This document shows, piece after piece, positions 53,375-60,000 of a stretch of DNA of 60,000 bases (position 1 is the first letter of the stretch; each line of letters opens with the position of its first letter). The translations under genes and the position numbers were made by a program. This DNA comes from Sphingopyxis macrogoltabida (lineage in GTDB: Bacteria > Pseudomonadota > Alphaproteobacteria > Sphingomonadales > Sphingomonadaceae). The stretch is taken from positions 1 to 60,000 of the forward strand of contig NZ_CP012700.1 of assembly GCF_001307295.1 (NCBI RefSeq), in the 5' to 3' direction. Below the pieces are notes generated by a model, which had not been told where the DNA came from, did no database searches, and saw nothing but the letters and a program-made list of their open reading frames with translations.

Positions 53375-53458
53375 GGACCCCATTGGCGATGCTTGGCATC
53401 GATACTGGCCCGGCAGAACTGCTTCCCACTTACGATGCTGGTCCGGGGCGTGGGTTCC
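53375..53458 (+). ncRNA. Candidate structured leader with alternative stems before DUF4167
   Basis: In the 255-bp gap after prmC, GGACCCCAT (53375-53383) can pair with GTGGGTTCC (53450-53458). Inside, CGATGC (53387-53392) pairs with GCATCG (53396-53401) with a 3-nt loop. The same GCATCG can instead pair with a second CGATGC (53433-53438). Two exclusive foldings are the pattern of a switch or attenuator, but this is my reading by eye and no class was recognised. Confidence 0.35.
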
Positions 53459-53563
53459 GTTCAAGCGGTAAAGGGTAAAGCCGCGCAGGGAGCGCGGGCG
53501 CGACGCGCAAATGGCGCGGTCGGCCAAAAGGGGTTGGCATAGCTTATTTGGCTTTTCGACAGG

Positions 53564-54445
53564 ATGTCTCAGTTGAACATGAACAACCGGCAGAGCGGTC
53601 GCCGTCGCGGCCGCAACAACAACAGCAACAACAATGGTCGCCCGCAGTCGGGCGGACGCGGGGGCGTCGACCAGGCCAACCGCATCGACAGCCGCGCCCG
53701 CGGCAACGGCGCCCAGATGATCGAGAAATACCGCAACCTTGCGCGTGACGCGCAGCTTGCCGGCGACCGGGTCCAGACCGAATATTATCTGCAGTTCGCC
53801 GACCATTATTTCCGCGTCGTGAGCGATTTCCGCGCCCGGCAGGAAGAAAAGAACGCCCAGAACGGCCAGGAACGCAGCCACGACCGTGGTCGCGAGATTC
53901 GCGGCGTCGAGGATTTCGACGGTCATGACGATACCGACAGCGATATCGACGCCGACGGCGGCCGCGACGACGATGGCGACGACCGTGGCGAGCGCAATGA
54001 TCGCAACGACCGCGGCCAGCGCGACAATCGCGGGAACCGCGAAGTGCGCGGCAATCGCGACGATCAGGGCGACGACAATCGCGGCAATCGCCAGCAGGGT
54101 CGCGGCCGCGCCAACCGTACCCGCGACGAAGACAGCGCCGGCCGCGGCGAACAGGACGAGCGCGACGACCGCAATGATGCGCAGGCCGAGACTGTCGAAG
54201 CCGAAGAGGCTCCGCGTCCCGCACGCCGCCCGGCGCGCCGTCCGCGCAAGGACGAGAGCGCAGGCGACGATAACGGCAATGCCGGCATCGACACGGCCGT
54301 GCTGCCGCCGGCGATCGGCCGCCCCGAACGGAGCGTAGAGGCCGACGCCGGCGCAGATGGCGGCGACGAAGCCCCTGCCGCAAAACCGCGCCGCACGCGC
54401 CGCACGCTGGCGGCACGGAGCAGCGGCGTCGAGGCCGCCGAATAA
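53564..54445 (+). CDS. DUF4167 family low-complexity protein
   Basis: About 293 residues. A short basic start (MNNRQSGRRRGRNNNSNNNGR) and the conserved DUF4167 core ANRIDSRARGNGAQMIEKYRNLARDAQLAGDRVQTEYYLQFADHYFRVVSDF are followed by a highly charged region of RG/DD/NRD repeats. DUF4167 follows prmC in many alphaproteobacteria; the core plus RG-rich tail suggest RNA association, which is not proven. Start 53564 or the ATG five codons on. Confidence 0.88.
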   Translation: MSQLNMNNRQSGRRRGRNNNSNNNGRPQSGGRGGVDQANRIDSRARGNGAQMIEKYRNLARDAQLAGDRVQTEYYLQFADHYFRVVSDFRARQEEKNAQNGQERSHDRGREIRGVEDFDGHDDTDSDIDADGGRDDDGDDRGERNDRNDRGQRDNRGNREVRGNRDDQGDDNRGNRQQGRGRANRTRDEDSAGRGEQDERDDRNDAQAETVEAEEAPRPARRPARRPRKDESAGDDNGNAGIDTAVLPPAIGRPERSVEADAGADGGDEAPAAKPRRTRRTLAARSSGVEAAE

Positions 54446-54487
54446 GGTCATTATTTCACGCTGGTTTTTGACCGGCACATAACATAG

Positions 54488-54521
54488 CCTCCCCGCCAGA
54501 CTGTTGGCGGGGAGGTTTTTT
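54488..54521 (+). terminator. Terminator hairpin that carries the ribosome binding site of the next gene
   Basis: CCTCCCCGCCA (54488-54498) and TGGCGGGGAGG (54505-54515) form a perfect 11-bp stem, loop GACTGT, followed by six T and then directly ATG (54522). The only Shine-Dalgarno sequence of the DUF4139 gene, GGGGAGG, is in the right arm, so folding would hide it. Confidence 0.85.
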
Positions 54522-55955
54522 ATGCGCGTTTTGGCAAGGACTTGCGCTTCGGTGGCCGCCGTTGCGGCGATGGTTTCATTCCCCGCCGCCGCGCAGGATC
54601 CGACGCAGGGCAATGCGCAGGGCGACCTTGCCGTCACCATCTATAACGGCGGGCAGTCGCTGGTGGAGGATATCCGCCAGATCGCTTTCCCCGCGGGGCG
54701 CTCGCGGCAGGAGTTTCCCGACGTTTCGGCACAGATCCGGCCGCAGACCGTCTCCTTCGCCGCGGACGGGGCGGCGATTGTCGAGCAGAATTTCGACTAT
54801 GACCTCCTCTCGCCCGATGCGCTGATGCAGAAGGCGGTAGGCGAGACGGTGACGCTGCTCCGGATCAATCCCGCGACGGGCGCCGAAACGCGCGAGCGCG
54901 CCAAGGTGCTCGCGGTCAACGGCGGCGTCGTGCTGCAGATCGGGCCGCGGATCGAGATATTGCGCGACGACGGCCTGCCGGTGCGGGTGATCTTCGACAA
55001 GATCCCGCCGAACTTGCGCGCCAAGCCGACGCTGTCGATCACCGTCGAGAGCAAGGGCGCCGGGACGCGGCCGGCGACGCTTTCCTATCTGACGAACGGC
55101 CTCGGCTGGTCCGCCGACTATGTGTCGCTCTATGACGAAAAGGCGGGGACGATCGACGTCCAGGGCTGGGTGACGCTGAGCAACAACACCGGCACGACCT
55201 TCGACAATGCCAAGACCCTGCTCGTCGCGGGGACGCCGTCGGCGGGTGGCATGGCCGCTTACGGCCAGTCGTATCGCTATCGCCCGCAGCCGCCGGGTCC
55301 CGGCAACCTGCGCCGCGCCGGCACCGAAACTGCGCCGCGCGAGCAGCTCGGCGACTATTATCTCTATCCGCTCGCCGAACGCACGACGATCGCCAATGCG
55401 CAGACCAAGCAGGTGAGCTTCCTCGACGTGTCGAAAGTGCCGGCGCAGAAAATCTACGAGTTCACCGTCGACGGCTTCAACAACATGACCGAACCGGCTA
55501 GCGCGGCGAGCGTGATCAAATTCACCTCGAGCCGCGACGGCGGCCTCGGCGACGCGCTGCCCGCCGGGACGGTGCGCTTTTACCAGCGCGACCTGCGCGG
55601 CGATCCGCAGTTCATCGGCGAAAACCAGATCGGCCACACGCCGATGGGCAGCGAACTGGGGCTGAAGACCGGCGACGCGTTCGACGTGAAGGTGAAAGCG
55701 ACCGTAGTGTCGCGCGAAAAACGCGGGACCTATGTCTGGCGCTCGTCGATGTCCTATCTGCTGACCAACGCCCGGTCGGAGCCGGTCACGCTCGATCTCC
55801 GGCAGCGCGGGCTCGACTGGTACTGGTCGGAAACGAAGATCATCACCGAAAGCCAGAAGAGCGAAAGGCTCGATTCGGATGGCACGCAGTGGCGGGTGAC
55901 CGTACCCGCGAACGGCGAGGCGACGATCACCGCCACCTTCGAAACGCGTTACTGA
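54522..55955 (+). CDS. DUF4139 family secreted protein (paralogue A)
   Basis: 477 residues with a signal peptide (MRVLARTCASVAAVAAMVSFPAAAQ). The DUF4139 region covers ATLSYLTNGLGWSADYVSLYD (the conserved W-Y pattern), the strands WVTLSNNTGTTFDNAKTLLVAG, and the C-terminal ITATFETRY. Function unknown. GGGGAGG lies 6 nt before the ATG in the right arm of the preceding terminator. The paralogue follows 11 bp downstream. Confidence 0.88.
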   Translation: MRVLARTCASVAAVAAMVSFPAAAQDPTQGNAQGDLAVTIYNGGQSLVEDIRQIAFPAGRSRQEFPDVSAQIRPQTVSFAADGAAIVEQNFDYDLLSPDALMQKAVGETVTLLRINPATGAETRERAKVLAVNGGVVLQIGPRIEILRDDGLPVRVIFDKIPPNLRAKPTLSITVESKGAGTRPATLSYLTNGLGWSADYVSLYDEKAGTIDVQGWVTLSNNTGTTFDNAKTLLVAGTPSAGGMAAYGQSYRYRPQPPGPGNLRRAGTETAPREQLGDYYLYPLAERTTIANAQTKQVSFLDVSKVPAQKIYEFTVDGFNNMTEPASAASVIKFTSSRDGGLGDALPAGTVRFYQRDLRGDPQFIGENQIGHTPMGSELGLKTGDAFDVKVKATVVSREKRGTYVWRSSMSYLLTNARSEPVTLDLRQRGLDWYWSETKIITESQKSERLDSDGTQWRVTVPANGEATITATFETRY

Positions 55956-55966
55956 TTCGCGGACCG

Positions 55967-57544
55967 ATGCGCCGCGCCGCATCCCCCCTGTCGATGTTTT
56001 CGCTACTGCTGTTCGCGGCGTCGCCGGCGGCGGCGCAGTCGGTGGTCACCTCGACCGCGCCCGACAAGGTCGCGGTCAGTGTCTTTCGCGATCCCGACCG
56101 CGCCGAAGGCGGCGAGATCGACCGCAACTGGCTGAACGGATTCGCGCTGATTTCCGAAACCCGGACGATCGACCTGCCTGCCGGCGAATCGCGGGTGCGG
56201 TTCGAGGGCGTATCCGAAGGCATGGTCGCGGTCTCCGCGATCGTCACCGGCCTGCCAGGCGGCGTCGCGCAGAAGAATCGCGATGCGGCGCTGCTGTCGC
56301 CCGCCAGTCTGCTCGACGGTTCGCTCGGCAATCGCGTTCATCTCCGCCGCACCGACCGCGCGACCGGAAAGGTGACCGAGGAAGAGGCGGTCATCCGCTC
56401 GGGTCCCGAGGGCGCCGTCATCCTGCAGACTCTGGCGGGCTATGAAGCGCTGCGCTGCACGGGACTTCCCGAAACGCTGGTCTATGACGGGGTGCCGGCG
56501 GGACTGACCGCGAAGCCGACGCTGTCGGTGACGACGCGCAGCCCGGCGGCACAGCGGGCGACAGTGACGCTGACCTATTTGTCGACGGGGTTCGACTGGG
56601 CGAGCAATTATGTCGCGCGCGTGGCGGACGACGGCAAGACGCTCGACCTGTTCGCCTGGCTGACCGTCGCCAACAGCAATGGCGAAAGCTTTGCCGACGC
56701 GAATATGTCAGTGTTGGCGGGCACGCTCAACGTCACGAGCGATTTCGATTCGCTCGTCGAGGCACCGCCGCCGCCGCAACTGAGTCTGCGCTGCTTTCCG
56801 ACCGGCAGCGGCCGCTACGGCCCGCCACCCCCGCCTCCTCCCCCGCCCGCGCCGCCGCCGCCGCCGATGGCGGAGGGGATGGATATCGTTGTTACGGGGG
56901 CACGCCGCCGGGAAATGGCGATGGCGGCGCCGATAGCGGTGGTCGATACCGCGAAGCTCGAGGATCTGGGCGACCTCAAGCTTTATCGCGTGCCCTTTCC
57001 GGTCACCGTCGCGGCGAACGGACAGAAGCAGGTGGCGCTGCTGATCAAGGACGCGGTGCCGTTCGAGACGATCTATCGCTTGCGGGCGAGTCCGGGGGAC
57101 GAGGAGACGGCCGCGACGACCGAAATATTGCTGCGCATGCAGAACAAGGAAACCGCGCGGCTGGGCGTGCCATTACCCAGCGGGCAGGTTGCGGTGTTCG
57201 AGCTAGCGCAGGGCCGCGAACTGCTGGCGGGCGAGGGGATGATGCGCGACCATGCGGTCGGCGAAAAGGTCGACCTGGTAATCGGCGAGAGCAGCCAGGT
57301 TCGCGTCGACATGGAAAATTACGTGCCGCCGAAGAATCGCGAGAATGAGTATCGCGTCACGGTGTCGAACGCCAATCCCTTTGCGGTGACGTTCGAGCTC
57401 GGCTTCCAGATCTATGACACCGGCACGCTCGATTCGCGGCTGCGCAAGCTGCCGCGCAAGGACGGCCTGCCGACCTGGACGGTGCGCGTACCGGCGAACG
57501 CGACGCGCAGTTTCGAGTACCGGACGCCCAAGAGCGAGGATTAG
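55967..57544 (+). CDS. DUF4139 family protein with polyproline and TonB-plug-like insert (paralogue B)
   Basis: 525 residues with a signal peptide ending AAAQS. The DUF4139 strands are ATVTLTYLSTGFDWASNYVARVA and FAWLTVANSNGESFADANMSVLAG. Residues about 283-303 are polyproline (GPPPPPPPPPAPPPPP). From about 305 comes MDIVVTGARRREMAMAAPIA, a form of the IVVTGxR motif that begins TonB-receptor plugs in sphingomonads. Paralogue A has none of this insert. It overlaps the convergent thioesterase by 4 bp. Confidence 0.85.
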   Translation: MRRAASPLSMFSLLLFAASPAAAQSVVTSTAPDKVAVSVFRDPDRAEGGEIDRNWLNGFALISETRTIDLPAGESRVRFEGVSEGMVAVSAIVTGLPGGVAQKNRDAALLSPASLLDGSLGNRVHLRRTDRATGKVTEEEAVIRSGPEGAVILQTLAGYEALRCTGLPETLVYDGVPAGLTAKPTLSVTTRSPAAQRATVTLTYLSTGFDWASNYVARVADDGKTLDLFAWLTVANSNGESFADANMSVLAGTLNVTSDFDSLVEAPPPPQLSLRCFPTGSGRYGPPPPPPPPPAPPPPPMAEGMDIVVTGARRREMAMAAPIAVVDTAKLEDLGDLKLYRVPFPVTVAANGQKQVALLIKDAVPFETIYRLRASPGDEETAATTEILLRMQNKETARLGVPLPSGQVAVFELAQGRELLAGEGMMRDHAVGEKVDLVIGESSQVRVDMENYVPPKNRENEYRVTVSNANPFAVTFELGFQIYDTGTLDSRLRKLPRKDGLPTWTVRVPANATRSFEYRTPKSED

Positions 57545-57939
57545 GCGGCAGGTAGCGGCCGCGGGCGGTGATTTTCGTCGAGTGCGACGAAGGTGAACAC
57601 GCCTTCGGTCACCTTTTCCTCGGTGCGGCCGCCGTCGCGGGTCGCGACCACCTCCAGCCGGATCGCCAGCGAGGTGCGCCCGCGCCGCTCGATATGCGCA
57701 TAGATGGAGATGATGTCGCGGAGCAGGATCGGAGCGATGAATTCCATCGTGTCGATCGCGACAGTTGCGACCGCGCCCTGCGCTGCGCGGCCGGCGACGA
57801 TGCCGCCCGCGATGTCCATCTGGCTGAGGACCCAGCCGCCGAAGATATGGCCGTTGGCATTGATATCGGCGGGACGCGGGACGACGCGCAGGATCGGATC
57901 GCGCGGGCAGTCCGAATCGGCAATATTCTTATCGGTCAC
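57541..57939 (-). CDS. YciA-type acyl-CoA thioesterase
   Basis: 132 residues, hot-dog fold. The conserved features are RPADINANGHIFGGWVLSQMDIAGGIVA (catalytic Asp region) and VAIDTMEFIAPILLRDIISIYAHIERRGRTS. YciA hydrolyses a range of acyl-CoAs. The gene overlaps the small membrane protein upstream by 11 bp, and converges on the DUF4139 gene. Confidence 0.93.
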   Translation of the reverse strand: MTDKNIADSDCPRDPILRVVPRPADINANGHIFGGWVLSQMDIAGGIVAGRAAQGAVATVAIDTMEFIAPILLRDIISIYAHIERRGRTSLAIRLEVVATRDGGRTEEKVTEGVFTFVALDENHRPRPLPAA

Positions 57940-58237
57940 GGTTCATATCCGGGTCGTCCTCGAACGGGTCTTCGATCGCCTCGTCATGGCCGCTGCCGCT
58001 AGACAGGAAGACGAGGCCCATCAGCGCGGCACCGAGCAGGACCGACAGTCCGACCCCCGCCGCCGTCGCGATGATCATGTGAATGGTGAGCGCATCGCCC
58101 ATCGTATAGCGCAGCCAGCCCAGCGCGAGCAGGACGGCGCCGAACGAAACCAGCGCCATGCCCTTCATCAGCCGGCGATAGCGGGCCCAGGCGACCTGCG
58201 AGGTGTCGCGGTTGTCGAGCGGGGATCGTTTGACCAT
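57929..58237 (-). CDS. Small two-helix membrane protein
   Basis: 102 residues. VKRSPLDNRDTSQVAWARYRRLMKGM is a basic N-terminus, followed by two membrane segments (ALVSFGAVLLALGWLRYT and MIIATAAGVGLSVLLGAALMGLVFL) and an acidic tail (DEAIEDPFEDDPD). Family not recognised. Its stop codon overlaps the thioesterase start by 11 bp. Confidence 0.75.
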   Translation of the reverse strand: MVKRSPLDNRDTSQVAWARYRRLMKGMALVSFGAVLLALGWLRYTMGDALTIHMIIATAAGVGLSVLLGAALMGLVFLSSGSGHDEAIEDPFEDDPDMNRDR

Positions 58238-58369
58238 GCGCGCCCTCATGGACCAGCCGCGCGGCAAGACCAAGCGCGAAAGGCCGTCGCCCTGCTGCAG
58301 TCCTTTGGGCTTGGCCGCGAATCATGTTAAGCTGCTCATCCTGTAAAGCGACATGGGGAGCGGCATGGC

Positions 58370-58795
58370 ATGACGATCGGAGCGATCCTGCACGGGCGTA
58401 AGGGTCCGGTGATTGCGGCACGGAAAGAAGATACGGTCCGCGCGGTGATCGATCTCCTGGCACAGCATCGCATCGGCGCGGTGCCGGTGATGGAGGGCGA
58501 GGCGATCGTGGGCATCTTTTCCGAACGCGACCTTGTCCGGCTGATGTCCTCCTATGGTCCCGAAGCACTCGACCGGCATCTCGACGAGGTCATGACCAAA
58601 TCGCCGGTCACCTGCGATTCGCAGATGGCTGTGATCGGGGCGCTGTCGCAGATGACGCAAAAGCGCATCCGCCATTTGCCGGTCGTCGACGGCGGCCGGC
58701 TCGTCGGCTTCGTGTCGATCGGCGACCTCGTCAAATATCGCATCGACAAGATCGAGGCCGAAGCCGCGGCGATGCGCGATTATATCGCGTCGTAG
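58370..58795 (+). CDS. CBS-domain pair protein
   Basis: 141 residues, nearly all of it two CBS domains: DTVRAVIDLLAQHRIGAVPVMEGEAIVGIFSERDLVRLM and VIGALSQMTQKRIRHLPVVDGGRLVGFVSIGDLVKYRID. Such stand-alone pairs bind adenosine nucleotides and sense energy charge; partner unknown. GGGGAG lies about 9 nt before the ATG at 58370. Confidence 0.92.
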   Translation: MTIGAILHGRKGPVIAARKEDTVRAVIDLLAQHRIGAVPVMEGEAIVGIFSERDLVRLMSSYGPEALDRHLDEVMTKSPVTCDSQMAVIGALSQMTQKRIRHLPVVDGGRLVGFVSIGDLVKYRIDKIEAEAAAMRDYIAS

Positions 58796-58815
58796 TTCAG
58801 GCTAATGCCTGAAGG

Positions 58816-58896
58816 CGGCACCGGCCCGCTCCCCCGCCCGGCCTCCCATAGGGTACTATCGTCGGGGAGGCCGGGAGGGAGAGCGGGCTGGTGCCG
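58816..58896. repeat. Large GC-rich hairpin between CBS and flippase genes
   Basis: CGGCACCGGCCCGCTC (58816-58831) to about 58850 pairs with 58864-58896 (ends GAGCGGGCTGGTGCCG). It lies right at the stop codon of the flippase gene and may end both convergent transcripts. Confidence 0.8.
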
Positions 58897-60000
58897 TTAC
58901 ACCGAATCGGAAACTTGCCGGCGCAGGACGAGGCGCATCACTTCGGCGATCGCCTCGCGTTCGAGCAACCACAGCAGCCCGCCGTAAAGCGCGACGCCCA
59001 GCGCGACGAGCAGCGCCAGCCGAATCGGCGCCGCGACGCCGAGTGGCGCAAGCCATTGCGCGGTGAAGCCGACGCCGATTGCCATCAGCAGCGCGGGCGC
59101 AAGCCCCGGCAGTATCGCGCGGCCGATCTCCCATAGCGAAACCCCGATCAGCGGCGCCGACATCCGCGCCGCGACGAACAGCAGCAGCGGCGCGGCGACC
59201 AGCCACGCCCAGGCGATGCCGATCAGCCCCCATTGCGCGCCGATCAGGAAGGCGGCCGGAAAGATGATCGCACCGCCGAGCGAGGTGAGCATCGAAACAT
59301 GCGGCTTGCCGAGCGCATTGTTCACCGGCGCGAAGAGGATCTGCACCGTCATTGCGACGAGCGCGAGCGACAGCAGCTGGATATAGGGCACCATGCCGAG
59401 CCACTTCACCCCGAACAGCGTCTCGACCATCGGTGCCGCGACCACCGCGAGTCCGCAATAAAAGGGTGCGGCGACGAGCATCAGCAGGCGGACCGTCTTC
59501 AAAAAGCTCCAACGCATCGCGGTCGGATTGTCCTTGATTCGCGAATAGGCGGGGAAGGCGACTTCGTTGAGCGGCGGCACGAACTTCGCCATGAAGATCT
59601 GCGCGAGGAACAGCGCTTCGGCATAGAGGCCGAGTGCATGCGGTTCGAATCGGCGGCCGGCGATGAAGACGTCCGACTGGCTCTGGACCAGCCAGAAGAG
59701 CTGGCTGAACAGCACCGCGGATCCGAATCCGATGATCTGACCGCATCCTTTGAAATTGAAACTCGGCCAGACGAGCAGCCGCGCTACAAAGGTCAGCCCG
59801 ATCGCGCGCGTCCAGAACATCGCGATCGGCGCATAGACGAGGGTCCAGACGCCGAATCCCGCGAGCGCGCAGCCGAGCGCCGTGCCCGCACCCGCGAGCG
59901 CGGCGACGAGGTTGACGATTGCCTGGCGGCGGAAGTCGAGCTTGCGCGACATCATTACTTCGGGAAGCGCGATGAAGGGCGTCGCGAGAAAGATCAGCGC
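58897..60000 (-). CDS. Wzx-like polysaccharide flippase, 5' part outside the window
   Basis: At least 367 residues are visible; the frame stays open to the right edge (ALIFLATPFIALPEV before MMSRKLDFRRQAIVN). Ten or more membrane segments and the VMMSRKLDFRRQAIVNLVAALAGAGTALGCALAGFGVWTLV block fit the MOP-family lipopolysaccharide/exopolysaccharide transporters (WzxC-like). It should flip an undecaprenyl-linked sugar. The apparent ATG at 59955 is internal, so the true start lies beyond the window. Confidence 0.88.
   Translation of the reverse strand, partial: ALIFLATPFIALPEVMMSRKLDFRRQAIVNLVAALAGAGTALGCALAGFGVWTLVYAPIAMFWTRAIGLTFVARLLVWPSFNFKGCGQIIGFGSAVLFSQLFWLVQSQSDVFIAGRRFEPHALGLYAEALFLAQIFMAKFVPPLNEVAFPAYSRIKDNPTAMRWSFLKTVRLLMLVAAPFYCGLAVVAAPMVETLFGVKWLGMVPYIQLLSLALVAMTVQILFAPVNNALGKPHVSMLTSLGGAIIFPAAFLIGAQWGLIGIAWAWLVAAPLLLFVAARMSAPLIGVSLWEIGRAILPGLAPALLMAIGVGFTAQWLAPLGVAAPIRLALLVALGVALYGGLLWLLEREAIAEVMRLVLRRQVSDSV

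Noticed and set aside
53375..53458. The small SRP RNA (ffs) in the prmC-DUF4167 gap
   Set aside because: Neither strand has the conserved domain IV loop (GGAAGGAAGCAG); only GGGAAGCAG is partly alike on the minus strand.

Overview
The window is high-GC chromosomal DNA from an alphaproteobacterium, almost certainly a sphingomonad (Sphingomonadaceae; Sphingopyxis-like is my guess from gene order and style). The support is a divergent secB / Tim44-mltA-smr block, the rpmH-rnpA-yidD-yidC-engB series, prmC followed by a DUF4167 protein, many periplasmic/TonB-type proteins, a GGAAC-N16-CGTT (EcfG-type) promoter, and several families of short palindromic intergenic repeats. No ribosomal or transfer RNA gene was found. 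No prophage, CRISPR array or transposase gene was found either.

Layout. 1-18 kb is housekeeping: dnaA behind the terminator of an off-window gene; DUF4136 lipoprotein; secB-murJ-trpS on the minus strand; divergent Tim44-domain protein, mltA and smr; dapE; cupin; a GST; then the minus-strand series rpmH (44 codons), rnpA, yidD, yidC, engB; and a ComM-type ATPase. 18.5-27.1 kb is the most distinctive accessory region. A TetR-family gene has a 20-bp palindrome lying in the spacer of its own promoter. It is followed by 14 tightly packed co-directional genes for VOC, DoxX, DUF4287, GST (three), DUF1428, GFA, DUF899 (two), PhnB-like and membrane proteins. This looks like a thiol/electrophile or small-molecule detoxification locus, though its substrate cannot be read from sequence.

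27-41 kb holds an S9 peptidase with a strong promoter, a ClpP-like periplasmic protein, an entericidin-like lipoprotein behind an EcfG-type promoter, an overlapping M23 peptidase/bactofilin pair, an ICMT-like membrane methyltransferase, a TonB-dependent receptor, a HerA/DUF853 ATPase with a probable globin-like partner, and a cytochrome P450. 41-50 kb holds queF, a proline-rich membrane protein, sulfurtransferase-metC-MscS, ppa, an M61 peptidase and a DUF1345 protein. The last two are separated by a 266-bp element with perfect 32-bp inverted terminal repeats.

50-60 kb holds hisS-prfA-prmC, DUF4167, two adjacent DUF4139 proteins (the second with a polyproline/TonB-plug-like insert), a YciA-type thioesterase, a CBS protein and the 3' part of a Wzx-like flippase running off the end. 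Intergenic regions carry at least six short repeat families, two candidate structured RNAs and several terminators. All functional calls come from reading the sequence and recalling family motifs; no database search was run.
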